Shown one piece after another: positions 16,360 through 23,947 of a stretch of DNA of 64,000 nucleotides. This DNA comes from SZUA-430 sp031413635. GTDB taxonomy: Bacteria; Pseudomonadota; Alphaproteobacteria; Micropepsales; Micropepsaceae. The notes under the pieces are model-generated. The model worked only from the letters and a program-made list of their open reading frames with translations, searched no databases and was not told the DNA's origin. Within the stretch, counting starts at the first letter, position 1; every line of letters begins with the position of its first letter. The stretch covers positions 1 to 64,000 of the forward strand of contig JANOFM010000298.1 in assembly GCA_031413635.1 (NCBI GenBank), in the 5' to 3' direction. A program made the translations under genes and the position numbers.

Positions 16360-17346
16360 TTGCAGCACCGATTCAGCGTGGCCCCGATGATGGAATGGAC
16401 CGACCGGCATTGCCGATTTTTCCATCGCATCCTCACGCGCCGCGCGCGCCTTTATACTGAGATGGTGACGGCGCCCGCGCTCATCCACGGGCCGCGTGCG
16501 CGTTTGATCGGCTTTGACCCGGCCGAGCACCCCGTCGCGCTGCAACTCGGCGGCAGTGAGGCCAAGGCGCTTGCTGAGTGTGCACGCCTGGGAGAGGCGG
16601 AAGGCTACGACGAGATCAACCTTAACATCGGCTGCCCCTCGGTGCGCGTTCAGCGCGGCGCCTTCGGTGCTTGCCTCATGCGCGAACCGTCCTTGGTCGG
16701 GGATTGCGTCGCCGCGATGCGTGCGGCCGTGCGCGTGCCCGTCACAGTTAAATGCCGTATCGGCGTCGACGATTGCGATCCGGGGCAATCGCTGTTCGGC
16801 TTCGTCGAAACCGTGTCGCGCGCGGGCTGCGAGACGTTCATCGTCCATGCACGCAAGGCCTGGCTCAAGGGATTGTCGGCGAAAGAAAACCGCGAAGTGC
16901 CGCCGCTCGACTATGAACTCGTCTATGCTTTAAAGCGCGCCCGTCCCGATCTCACCATCGCTATCAACGGCGGCATCACGACGCTCGACGACACGCAGGC
17001 GCATCTGGCCCAAGTCGACGGCGTGATGATGGGGCGCGCCGCCTATCAAACGCCGTGGGTGCTCGCCGAAGTGGACCGGCGGCTATTCGGCGCCAATCAC
17101 GCCGCCGCTTCGCGCTTTGAGATCGTGGAAGCGTTCATGCCGTATCTCGCACGCGAACTGGCGAACGGCGTGCCGTTGAACGTGATGACGATGCACATTC
17201 TGGGCCTCTTCAACGGCCTTCCCGGCGCGCGCGCGTTTCGCCGCCACTTGAGCGAGAACGCGATCAAGCGCGGTGCCGGCCTCGATGTCGTGCGCGCCGC
17301 GCTCGACCATGTGCGTGCCGCCCCGGCCGAGCGCGCCGCCGCGTGA
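16360..17346 (+). CDS. dusA: tRNA-dihydrouridine(20/20a) synthase DusA
   Basis: A ~328-residue FMN enzyme reducing uridines 20/20a of the tRNA D-loop. It begins at the family's usual place, LQHRFSVAPMMEWTDRHCRFF, and shows LYTEMVTAPALIHG, VALQLGGSEAKALAECARL, the catalytic-cysteine segment NIGCPSVRVQRGAFGACLM, VKCRIGVDD, FIVHARKAWLKGLS and AINGGITTLDDTQ. No ATG precedes the conserved region; a TTG at 16360 with an ACGGA sequence nine bases before it is taken as the start, and a TTG at 16318 is the alternative. It overlaps the next gene by four bases (GTGA). Confidence 0.93.
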   Translation: MQHRFSVAPMMEWTDRHCRFFHRILTRRARLYTEMVTAPALIHGPRARLIGFDPAEHPVALQLGGSEAKALAECARLGEAEGYDEINLNIGCPSVRVQRGAFGACLMREPSLVGDCVAAMRAAVRVPVTVKCRIGVDDCDPGQSLFGFVETVSRAGCETFIVHARKAWLKGLSAKENREVPPLDYELVYALKRARPDLTIAINGGITTLDDTQAHLAQVDGVMMGRAAYQTPWVLAEVDRRLFGANHAAASRFEIVEAFMPYLARELANGVPLNVMTMHILGLFNGLPGARAFRRHLSENAIKRGAGLDVVRAALDHVRAAPAERAAA

Positions 17347-18185
17347 GCGTGGAGACCATTGCGCAAATCCCCATCGGCGAATTGCTGGCGCTCGCCGTCG
17401 GCCTGGCGGTGGCCGGTCTCATCGCCGGAACGGTGGCAGGCTTACTCGGGGTCGGCGGCGGCATCGTGCTCGTGCCGGTGCTCTATCAAACGCTGGTGTT
17501 CCTCGGTGTCGATGAAGCGGTTCGCATGCCGCTCGCCGTCGGTACCTCGCTCGCCACCATCATCCCGACCTCGATCCGTTCGACCTTGAGCCATCACGCC
17601 AAGGGCGCTGTCGATTGGACGATGTTGAAGGCGTGGGCCGCACCCACCGTGGCCGGCGTCCTCGCCGGAACGTGGATCGCCGCGCTCGTCGGCGGCAAGG
17701 GCCTCATGGCCGTGTTCGCTGCCGGCGCCGGCACGCTCGGCCTCTTCATGGTGTTGGGACGCGAAAAGTGGCGCCTCGGTGACACGGTGCCCGGCGGGAT
17801 TGGGAGCTGGCTGCTCGGACTGGCAAACGGATGCCTGTCGGTGATGATGGGTATCGGCGGCGGAACTTTCGGCGTCACCGTGATGACGCTGTACGGCATC
17901 ACGATCCATCGCGCCGTCGCAACCGCTTCAGGCTTCGGCCTGATCATCGCCTTGCCCGGCACGATCGGCATGATGGTCAACGGTTGGAACGTGGCCGGGC
18001 TGCCGCCGCTGTCGCTGGGCTACGTCAATCTCGTCGGTCTGGCGCTGATCGTACCCGCAACGATCCTCGCGGCACCTTGGGGCGTCGCCATCGCCCATCG
18101 CCTCTCCCGCAAAACGTTGCGCATGGCGTTCGGCCTCTTCCTGTGCGCGACCGCGGCCCGCATGGCTGCGGCCTATTGGGGGTGA
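17343..18185 (+). CDS. TSUP family (TauE/SafE/YfcA-type) membrane carrier
   Basis: A 280-residue membrane protein with about eight hydrophobic segments in two repeats. Each repeat carries the family's glycine-rich turn: GLLGVGGGIVLVPVLYQ and MMGIGGGTFGVTVMTLYG. TSUP carriers export sulphite or organosulphonates, or act in other anion traffic; the substrate is not visible here. It starts with a GTG overlapping the dusA stop, so the two are cotranscribed although no functional link is known. Confidence 0.9.
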   Translation: MSVETIAQIPIGELLALAVGLAVAGLIAGTVAGLLGVGGGIVLVPVLYQTLVFLGVDEAVRMPLAVGTSLATIIPTSIRSTLSHHAKGAVDWTMLKAWAAPTVAGVLAGTWIAALVGGKGLMAVFAAGAGTLGLFMVLGREKWRLGDTVPGGIGSWLLGLANGCLSVMMGIGGGTFGVTVMTLYGITIHRAVATASGFGLIIALPGTIGMMVNGWNVAGLPPLSLGYVNLVGLALIVPATILAAPWGVAIAHRLSRKTLRMAFGLFLCATAARMAAAYWG

Positions 18186-18301
18186 GGGCCTTCTTGCCGC
18201 CCAGAGCGTACTCGCCCGTGGCCCTCGGCAACCTCGCCTCCGAATAGTGTTCGGCAAAGACCGTCAGCCAGTTTTGCGCAAGCGTTCACAATACGTTGTT
18301 T

Positions 18302-18331
18302 ACTGTTGCGCGACATCGAGCGTGCAACAGT
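18302..18331. promoter_or_regulatory. Upstream inverted repeat before the marR gene
   Basis: Arms ACTGTTGCGCG (18302-18312) and CGTGCAACAGT (18321-18331) match in ten of eleven positions around an eight-base centre. There is no T tract, and the repeat lies just before a second palindrome that touches the marR start. A regulator-binding site or a second operator is more likely than a terminator for the distant TSUP gene. Confidence 0.45.
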
Positions 18332-18334
18332 GCG

Positions 18335-18360
18335 ATTTGAAGTGTATATGCATTTCAAAT
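18335..18360. promoter_or_regulatory. Palindromic operator immediately before the marR gene
   Basis: Arms ATTTGAAGTGTAT and ATGCATTTCAAAT meet without a spacer and match in eleven of thirteen positions. The site ends 13 bases before the preferred marR ATG at 18374. Palindromes of this size next to the gene are typical MarR autoregulatory operators. Confidence 0.7.
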
Positions 18361-18373
18361 GTCGGAGCAAAAC

Positions 18374-18838
18374 ATGGCAACGTTGGTTCAAGGCGTCGAT
18401 TTGGCGGGGACGGCGTCCTGCGCGGCGTTCAATCTGCGCAAGACCGCCCGAGTGGTGACGCAGCAGTACGACGAGGCCTTGCGTAAGGCCGGCCTGCGTT
18501 CCACCCAGTTCACCATTCTGATCGCGATCGCGAAGTCTCCGCATGCATCCGTGAGGTCGCTCGCCGAATTGACCTTGATGGATGCCACCACCATGACGCG
18601 CAATTTACGGCTGCTGGCGGCCGACGGTCTGGTCGAGGTGCCGGCGCGCGGCACTCGACGTGAAAAGCGCGTGCGCCTGACGAAAACGGGTGAGCGTGCA
18701 TTGGCGCGCGCGACGCCGCTATGGCGCGCGGCGCAGGCGCGCTTCGTATCCGCGTTCGGCGAGCGGCGCTGGTCGCAAATGCGGCGCGAACTCGATCAAG
18801 TGGCCACCCTCGTTCATCAAGATCAGCAGTCGGTTTAG
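18374..18838 (+). CDS. MarR family transcriptional regulator
   Basis: A 154-residue winged-helix regulator. It shows the dimerisation helix (FNLRKTARVVTQQYDEALRK), then GLRSTQFTILIAIAKSP, a helix-turn-helix around VRSLAELTLMDATTMTRNLR, and the wing GTRREKRVRLTKTGERAL. An in-frame ATG at 18359 lies inside the palindromic operator; the ATG at 18374 is preferred because GGAG stands seven bases before it. It probably represses itself and the following yciI-like gene by binding the palindromes at 18302-18360. The ligand is unknown. Confidence 0.88.
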   Translation: MATLVQGVDLAGTASCAAFNLRKTARVVTQQYDEALRKAGLRSTQFTILIAIAKSPHASVRSLAELTLMDATTMTRNLRLLAADGLVEVPARGTRREKRVRLTKTGERALARATPLWRAAQARFVSAFGERRWSQMRRELDQVATLVHQDQQSV

Positions 18839-18854
18839 GCAAGGACGAAACCCG

Positions 18855-19235
18855 ATGTCCAAATTCATGTTCGTTTTCCGCGGCGGTCCGATCATGCCCC
18901 AGCGCCTGTCGCCCCAGGAACTGCAATTGCACCTGCGCAAATGGAGCGATTGGGTGGGCGTTCTGGCGCGCGAGGGACACCATCTCGGCGGCAGTCCGCT
19001 CGAAAACCAGGGGCGCACGATCCAGGGCCCCGCGCGCACCGTGTTCGATGGACCGCAAGCGGGCATGAGGGACGTGATCACCGGCAATGTGATCGTCGAA
19101 GCCTCGTCGCTCGATGCGGCGACCGAACTCGCCAGGGCCTGCCCGGTGTTCGAGATCAACGGCTCGGTCGAGGTGTGGCCATTGCCGGCCGAAGCGATGG
19201 CGCAACCGATGACGCGGGCAAGTGCCGCGGAGTAG
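18855..19235 (+). CDS. YciI/DGPF-type small dimeric alpha-beta barrel protein
   Basis: A 126-residue protein of the YCII-related (DGPF) superfamily, shown by the MSKFMFVFRGGP start, the helix around WSDWVGVLAREGHHLGGSPL and the ending GNVIVEASSLDAATELARAC with a beta strand VEVWPLP. Some relatives are small lyases or dehalogenase-like enzymes; many occur next to sigma factors or MarR regulators with unknown roles. It follows the marR gene by 16 bp and is very likely its target. Confidence 0.8.
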   Translation: MSKFMFVFRGGPIMPQRLSPQELQLHLRKWSDWVGVLAREGHHLGGSPLENQGRTIQGPARTVFDGPQAGMRDVITGNVIVEASSLDAATELARACPVFEINGSVEVWPLPAEAMAQPMTRASAAE

Positions 19236-19243
19236 GGAGCAGT

Positions 19244-19687
19244 TCAGTCGCGGGCTAAGTACGCCAGCACGTAGCCGGCTGCAGTTCCAAGGCATAGCGG
19301 CGAGTAGAAAATAACGTTGAGCTGCGCGAATGGGGTTCCATCGGCATAGCTAAATATTCCAGGCAGAAATCCAGCGATGCCGCGAAGCGCAAATACGCCG
19401 CACGAAATCCAAAACCCGAGCGTAACGATCTGCCGGCTCCAGGGAATGTCGGGCATGGGGAACACGCCGCACGCGAATGCGACCAACGCAGCCGAGGCCA
19501 TCAAAGCGGTGGCGACAAACATGCATGCCCAAAAGCCCGGCGCCTTCATGCCCGCCGTACGCCCGACGACCGTCTCCACCAAGGTTTGATCGTCATGCCC
19601 CGGCCATCGTCCGCCCAGTCCCCAATACGAATGCAGGGCCGCAAGCGCGATGAGTAGTGAAATGACGATCAGGGCGCAAAAGTTCAT
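19244..19687 (-). CDS. DUF3995-like small membrane protein
   Basis: A 147-residue protein with four hydrophobic segments. The first carries the AALHSYWGLGGRWPG pattern typical of DUF3995 proteins; later segments include LMASAALVAFACGVF, VTLGFWISCGVFALRGIAGF and FYSPLCLGTAAGYVLAYLA. The function is unknown. It follows the phosphohexomutase gene (upstream on this strand) by six bases and may be the last gene of that operon. Confidence 0.7.
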   Translation of the reverse strand: MNFCALIVISLLIALAALHSYWGLGGRWPGHDDQTLVETVVGRTAGMKAPGFWACMFVATALMASAALVAFACGVFPMPDIPWSRQIVTLGFWISCGVFALRGIAGFLPGIFSYADGTPFAQLNVIFYSPLCLGTAAGYVLAYLARD

Positions 19688-19693
19688 CTCGTG

Positions 19694-21202
19694 TCAGATC
19701 CGTTGATCGTAAGCCCCGACAAGCGCGTTCCCCGACAAGCGCGCGTCGATATCCGCGAACATGCCGCGCATGCGCGCCTCCGACACCGGGCTTTCGACCA
19801 CGACGACGAGGCTGGGCTTGTTCGACGACGCGCGCACCAAGCCCCAGGTGCCGTCTTCCAGTGTTACGCGCGCGCCGTTGACGGTCACCAGACTGCGGAT
19901 CGCAAGACCCATGATCTTTTCGCCGCGCGCTTGAGCCGTTTGATATGCGGCGGTGATTTCATCGACGACGCCGTATTTCTTGTCGTCGGCGCAGTGCGGT
20001 GCCATCGTCGGCGAGCCGTAAGTCACGGGCAGGCTGTCGTAGAGCGCCGCCATAGTCGTGCCGCCGGCCCGATCGAGCATTTGCAGCACGGCGATGGCCG
20101 CCACGATGCCGTCGTCATAACCGCGCCCGACCGGCGGGTTGAAGAAATAGTGCCCGCTCTTCTCAAAGCCCGCTTGCGCTTTCAACTCATGCGCGCGGCG
20201 TTTGATATAGGAGTGTCCTGTCTTCCAATATTCTGTCTTCACGCCGTTCGCGATTAGGACGGGATCGGTCATGAACAACCCCGTCGACTTCACATCAACG
20301 ACAAAGCGCGCCTCCTTCTGCCGCGATGAAATATCGCGCGCCAGCAACACTCCCACCTTGTCGGCGAAAATCTCGCGGCCCAGATTGTCGACCACGCCGC
20401 AGCGGTCGCCGTCGCCGTCGAAGGCAAGACCCACGTCGGCGCCATGGCTCTTCACCGCCTCGGCCAGCGCGTGCAGCATCCTCATGTCTTCGGGATTGGG
20501 ATTATAGCGCGGGAAGGTGTAGTCGAGGTTCGCGTCGAGCGGCACGACCTCAGCCCCGATGCGCGAAAGCGCTTCGGGCACGAACGCGCCGGCGGTTCCA
20601 TTGCCGCACGCGGCGATCACCTTGATCGGACGCGACAGTCGCTTGCCCGACGTTACGTCGTCGAGATATTTCGCGCGTATGCTCTCAATGACGCGATAGC
20701 TGCCGCCGCTGCGCGCCCGCGCCTGACCCTCCAATGTGATGCGTTTCAACGCCGTCATCTCGTCGGGGCCGAAGGTCAGCGGCCGCGCCGCGCCCATCTT
20801 GACCCCCGTCCAGCCGTTTTCGTTATGGCTTGCCGTCACCATGGCGACACACGGCGCGTCCAATGCGAACTGCGAATAATAGGCGACCGGCGACAACGCC
20901 AAACCGACATCGAGCACTTCGGCCCCACCGCTCATCAAGCCCAACGCCAACGCCTGCTTCACGCTCAGCGAATACGACCGATAGTCGTGCCCGACGACGA
21001 TGCGCGGCGCGACGCCCATATCGTGAATAAGCGTGGCAAGGCTCAAACCCAGCGCCTGAATGCCGATCAAATTGATCTCTTGTGGGATCAACCAACGCGC
21101 GTCGTATTCGCGAAACCCCTGCGGCGCGATCAGCGGAATGGTTTCGAATTCAAGCGTATTCGGTTTCAAGTCGGCGCGTGGGGCGGGGAACATCGATGTC
21201 AA
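19694..21202 (-). CDS. Phosphomannomutase/phosphoglucomutase
   Basis: A 502-residue alpha-D-phosphohexomutase that interconverts hexose 6- and 1-phosphates for sugar-nucleotide synthesis. The four domain signatures are present: the catalytic phosphoserine loop TASHNENGWTGVKMG, the Mg-binding AFDGDGDRCGVV, the sugar-binding segment FEKSGHYFF and a C-terminal phosphate-binding region RASSNKPSLVVVVE. It overlaps the PhnN-like gene upstream by four bases (ATGA). The window's exopolysaccharide genes lie 35 kb away, so it probably serves general cell-envelope sugar supply. Confidence 0.93.
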   Translation of the reverse strand: MTSMFPAPRADLKPNTLEFETIPLIAPQGFREYDARWLIPQEINLIGIQALGLSLATLIHDMGVAPRIVVGHDYRSYSLSVKQALALGLMSGGAEVLDVGLALSPVAYYSQFALDAPCVAMVTASHNENGWTGVKMGAARPLTFGPDEMTALKRITLEGQARARSGGSYRVIESIRAKYLDDVTSGKRLSRPIKVIAACGNGTAGAFVPEALSRIGAEVVPLDANLDYTFPRYNPNPEDMRMLHALAEAVKSHGADVGLAFDGDGDRCGVVDNLGREIFADKVGVLLARDISSRQKEARFVVDVKSTGLFMTDPVLIANGVKTEYWKTGHSYIKRRAHELKAQAGFEKSGHYFFNPPVGRGYDDGIVAAIAVLQMLDRAGGTTMAALYDSLPVTYGSPTMAPHCADDKKYGVVDEITAAYQTAQARGEKIMGLAIRSLVTVNGARVTLEDGTWGLVRASSNKPSLVVVVESPVSEARMRGMFADIDARLSGNALVGAYDQRI

Positions 21203-21729
21203 CCTCGAAGCGCGGCAAGGAACTGCGCGACCGCTGCATACAGCGGACCATCATTCGTCACAACCACATCGGGGTCGAACACGCCCTCGCGTGTCAGGCG
21301 CGGCCCGATCTCGGCCTCGCCCTCGCGCCCGCGCGCCGTCAATCGCGCGGAGAGAATGCCGGGCGCCGCCGTCACTTCGATGGCGCGTGCAGGTGCAAAT
21401 CGAACGCGCGCCGCCGCCACGACCGAGCGCGAGACGTTGACGACGACATGCGTGCCTCGATCCAGCGCGCCCTCGATCGAGGCCGGCACCCCATAGGCCA
21501 ATCCATGCGCCCGCCAGCTCAGGGCAAATTGTCCGGCGCGTTCGCTCGCTTGGAAGGTGCTTTCGCCCATCGCAATGTGATCTTCGGCGTCGTCGCTGGC
21601 GGGGCGCGTGATGGCGCGGCGCGGAAACAGATGCGCCCCCGCCGGTTCAAGCATCGACCGCGCCGCGCCGATCAAAGTGTCCTTCCCCGCACCCGACGGT
21701 CCGGCGACCAGAAACAAGGTGCCGCGCAC
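21199..21729 (-). CDS. phnN: Ribose 1,5-bisphosphokinase PhnN-like / guanylate kinase-fold protein
   Basis: A 176-residue P-loop kinase. LVAGPSGAGKDTLIGAAR is the Walker A, FPRRAITRPASDDAEDHIAM matches the PhnN lid region, and SWRAHGLAYGVPASIEGAL follows as in PhnN. PhnN makes 5-phosphoribosyl-1-diphosphate from ribose 1,5-bisphosphate in phosphonate breakdown. No other phn gene is present; instead it sits between an aspartic protease and a phosphohexomutase with overlaps on both sides. The frame is open far upstream inside the protease gene; the GTG at 21729, two bases after that gene's stop, gives the family N-terminus. Confidence 0.8.
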   Translation of the reverse strand: MRGTLFLVAGPSGAGKDTLIGAARSMLEPAGAHLFPRRAITRPASDDAEDHIAMGESTFQASERAGQFALSWRAHGLAYGVPASIEGALDRGTHVVVNVSRSVVAAARVRFAPARAIEVTAAPGILSARLTARGREGEAEIGPRLTREGVFDPDVVVTNDGPLYAAVAQFLAALRG

Positions 21730-21731
21730 GC

Positions 21732-22418
21732 TCAATCTTTGAGAACGAGTTCGTCGGACTCGATCGCGAATTTCGATAGCGTCGTGAAGAAACTCATGCC
21801 CAGCAGCGATCCGGACAAGCCGCGCGACACGGCGGCGCGCACGTCGTTGCGTACGATCGAGCCAACGCGAACCTCGTCCAACGTGACCGGCGCCGCCATC
21901 GCCTGTCCGTTCGCCGTCGACACCACCATCGTATAATCGAGCTGCTCGGGGTCGAGGCCGGCACGCTCCGCATCCGCTTCGCTCAACACCACCATGCTGG
22001 CGCCCGTGTCGACCAGCATGCGTATTTCCGTTCCGTTGATATCGGCGTCGGCATAGAAATGTCTGTCGTCGGCCATCCGCAGCACCACTTCGGCGCTCGA
22101 GCGTTGCACCGGCATCGCCGGGTTGATCTCGCCCGCGACGCGTTGCCAGATCGCCGTGACATCGTCGCGAAAGCTGTAGGCCAACACCAACCCGAACCCG
22201 ATCGCGACCCAAAGGAAGGTGTATCGTAACGCTTGGCTGACCGAGCCTCGCCACCCCAAGATGAGCGAACTCGTCATCAACACCAGCATCGTGATCGAAG
22301 CGGCAAGCCGCGCCGAACCTTCGTACGTGCCGAATACGAACCCGCTGCCCGAAGCGACCCAAAAGATCAGCCCGGTGATGACGATCAAAACGACGATGAG
22401 GGCGATGACTCTGTTCAT
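21732..22418 (-). CDS. Retropepsin-like clan AA aspartic protease with membrane anchor
   Basis: A 228-residue protein with three hydrophobic segments at the N-terminus (first VIALIVVLIVITGLIFWVA) and a C-terminal single-domain aspartic protease fold. The active site is MLVDTGASMVVLSEADAE, with the VSTANGQAMAAPVTLDEVRVG and LLGMSFFTTLSKFAI segments of the bacterial TIGR02281-type family. Such proteins should act as dimers, probably on the periplasmic side. It is the first gene of the protease-phnN-phosphohexomutase operon, and its substrate is unknown. Confidence 0.85.
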   Translation of the reverse strand: MNRVIALIVVLIVITGLIFWVASGSGFVFGTYEGSARLAASITMLVLMTSSLILGWRGSVSQALRYTFLWVAIGFGLVLAYSFRDDVTAIWQRVAGEINPAMPVQRSSAEVVLRMADDRHFYADADINGTEIRMLVDTGASMVVLSEADAERAGLDPEQLDYTMVVSTANGQAMAAPVTLDEVRVGSIVRNDVRAAVSRGLSGSLLGMSFFTTLSKFAIESDELVLKD

Positions 22419-22459
22419 GGCCTCACTCTAGCTGAAAGCTTGGAAATCCTCGATGAACG

Positions 22460-22469
22460 TAGTTTAAAC
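22460..22469. promoter_or_regulatory. TAGTTTAAAC motif in the protease/cobA divergent region
   Basis: The ten-base motif TAGTTTAAAC, containing the palindrome GTTTAAAC, lies in the AT-rich gap between two divergent genes and occurs once more before the ldtR-like gene (37788-37797). In a GC-rich sequence this coincidence suggests a shared regulator, but the site is short. Confidence 0.3.
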
Positions 22470-22486
22470 ATAAAAAAATGTTAAAA

Positions 22487-22515
22487 TTGACGAAACACAT
22501 TAACAGATGTAAATT
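22487..22515 (+). promoter_or_regulatory. Candidate sigma-70 type promoter of cobA
   Basis: TTGACG (22487-22492), a 17-base spacer and TAAATT (22510-22515). The expected transcript start, about seven bases after the -10, falls on the ATG at 22522, which would make the cobA mRNA leaderless. No ribosome-binding site precedes either candidate ATG, in agreement. Confidence 0.5.
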
Positions 22516-22521
22516 ATGGGA

Positions 22522-23406
22522 ATGTCCAACTCGACGACCTTGCCCTTTGCCTGGAGCGCCGTGCGCGCCGCCGCGGCGCTTCCCACGCTCGACCCTGGCT
22601 GGGTTTGGCTCGTCGGGGCAGGTCCGGGCGATCCGGGCTTGTTGACGCTGCATGCGCTAAACGCGCTTCAACAGGCGGACATCATTGTCTACGACGCGCT
22701 CGTCGATGAAGCGATCCTGAAGCTCGCGCGCACCGGCGCCGGTATCGAATACGCCGGCAAGCGGGGCGGCAAGGCGAGCCCCAAGCAACGCGACATTTCT
22801 CTGCGCCTGATCGAACTTGCCCGCGGCGGTAAGCGGGTGGTGCGCTTGAAGGGCGGCGATCCGTTCCTGTTCGGACGCGGCGGCGAAGAAGCGCTCGCCC
22901 TCGTGGCGGCGCAAATCCCCTTTCGCATTGTGCCGGGTGTGAGCGCGGGCATAGGAGGCCTCGCCTACGCGGGCATCCCCGTCACCCATCGCGACGTCAA
23001 TCATGCGGTGACCTTTGTCACCGGACACATGGCGGGCGGCGAGGTACCCGACACCATCAACTGGCGCGCACTGGGCGAAGGCTCGCCGGTGATCGTGATC
23101 TACATGGGATTGAAACACTTGCCGCGTATCTCGGCCGAACTGATTGCAGCGGGACGAAGCGGCGATGAACCGGTCGCCATCGTCAGCCAAGCAACGACCG
23201 ATCGACAGCAAGTCCTGGAAACGACGCTATCGCGCGCCGCCTTTGACGCGGAACAAAGCGCCATCCCGGCCCCCGCACTGATCGTGGTGGGCCAAGCGGT
23301 GCGCTTGCGCGCCGGCCTCGACTGGCTCTCTGCCGCACTCCACGGCCGCAAGCTCGATCCCAACCCGCTGGGCCAGGAAAGTCCCGCCGCCAAACGCGCA
23401 GGATAG
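22522..23406 (+). CDS. cobA: Uroporphyrinogen-III C-methyltransferase (SUMT)
   Basis: A 294-residue S-adenosylmethionine enzyme that methylates uroporphyrinogen III at C2 and C7 to precorrin-2, the branch point to siroheme and cobalamin. Family motifs are VGAGPGDPGLLTLHA, VVRLKGGDPFLFGRGGEEA, PGVSAGIGGLAYAGIPVTH and VIVIYMGLKHL. It lacks the dehydrogenase/ferrochelatase domain of CysG. An ATG six bases upstream (22516) is also in frame; 22522 is chosen because the likely promoter ends at 22515. It stands alone, without other cob, nir or cys genes. Confidence 0.9.
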   Translation: MSNSTTLPFAWSAVRAAAALPTLDPGWVWLVGAGPGDPGLLTLHALNALQQADIIVYDALVDEAILKLARTGAGIEYAGKRGGKASPKQRDISLRLIELARGGKRVVRLKGGDPFLFGRGGEEALALVAAQIPFRIVPGVSAGIGGLAYAGIPVTHRDVNHAVTFVTGHMAGGEVPDTINWRALGEGSPVIVIYMGLKHLPRISAELIAAGRSGDEPVAIVSQATTDRQQVLETTLSRAAFDAEQSAIPAPALIVVGQAVRLRAGLDWLSAALHGRKLDPNPLGQESPAAKRAG

Positions 23407-23447
23407 ACGCGCGAATCCTTCTTCCCCAACCCTCGCCGCCGTTCGGC

Positions 23448-23942
23448 TCAATCCACCTTGAACTCGAACTCGCCTTCGTAGCCCCAATACCAATAGCGCA
23501 CCTGGTAGTCCTCGCCGGCGCGATAACGTGTCCCCGCGAGCGCGATGGAATAGAATTCCTCCAGCGTCTTGCCCGACGGCAGCACCGCGCCGGTCTCGCT
23601 GATCGGGCAGATATCTTCGGCCACCTTGCTTTGTATCAACTCGCCGCCGCGGTTGAAAACCTGCCAGCGAAAGATCTTGCAAGCAGACCCCACCGACAGG
23701 GTGACCGGATCGCGCGTATTGTTGCGCAACGTCACCTTCACCTGAATCACCGCGGGCTCCGCGCCCGCGAACGACAGGTGCTCGCGGTTCGGCTCAATCG
23801 ACAAGTTCATGTCGTTCTCGAGAAACCCGAGCCCGCCGCCCGCCGCCGCATATCCCAACGCGCCGATGAACGCGACCCAGATCACCATGCGCAGCATGTA
23901 TTGCCGCCAGTCCGGCGCGGGCGCTTGCGGCAAGGGGTTCAT
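23448..23942 (-). CDS. Membrane-anchored BsuPI-like beta-sandwich protein
   Basis: A 164-residue protein with an N-terminal membrane anchor (YMLRMVIWVAFIGALGYAAA) and an exported beta-rich domain. The segments VKVTLRNNTRDPVTLSVGSA, FRWQVFNRGGELI and LPSGKTLEEFYSIAL resemble the BsuPI (intracellular proteinase inhibitor-like) fold. The function is unknown. It follows the MFS gene by five bases on the same strand, so the two are probably cotranscribed. Confidence 0.6.
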   Translation of the reverse strand: MNPLPQAPAPDWRQYMLRMVIWVAFIGALGYAAAGGGLGFLENDMNLSIEPNREHLSFAGAEPAVIQVKVTLRNNTRDPVTLSVGSACKIFRWQVFNRGGELIQSKVAEDICPISETGAVLPSGKTLEEFYSIALAGTRYRAGEDYQVRYWYWGYEGEFEFKVD

Positions 23943-23947
23943 CGCCG

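Noticed and set aside
21072..21094. TTGAT...ATCAA inside the phosphohexomutase gene as an FNR box
   Set aside because: The half sites are nine or more bases apart instead of four and lie within the coding sequence.
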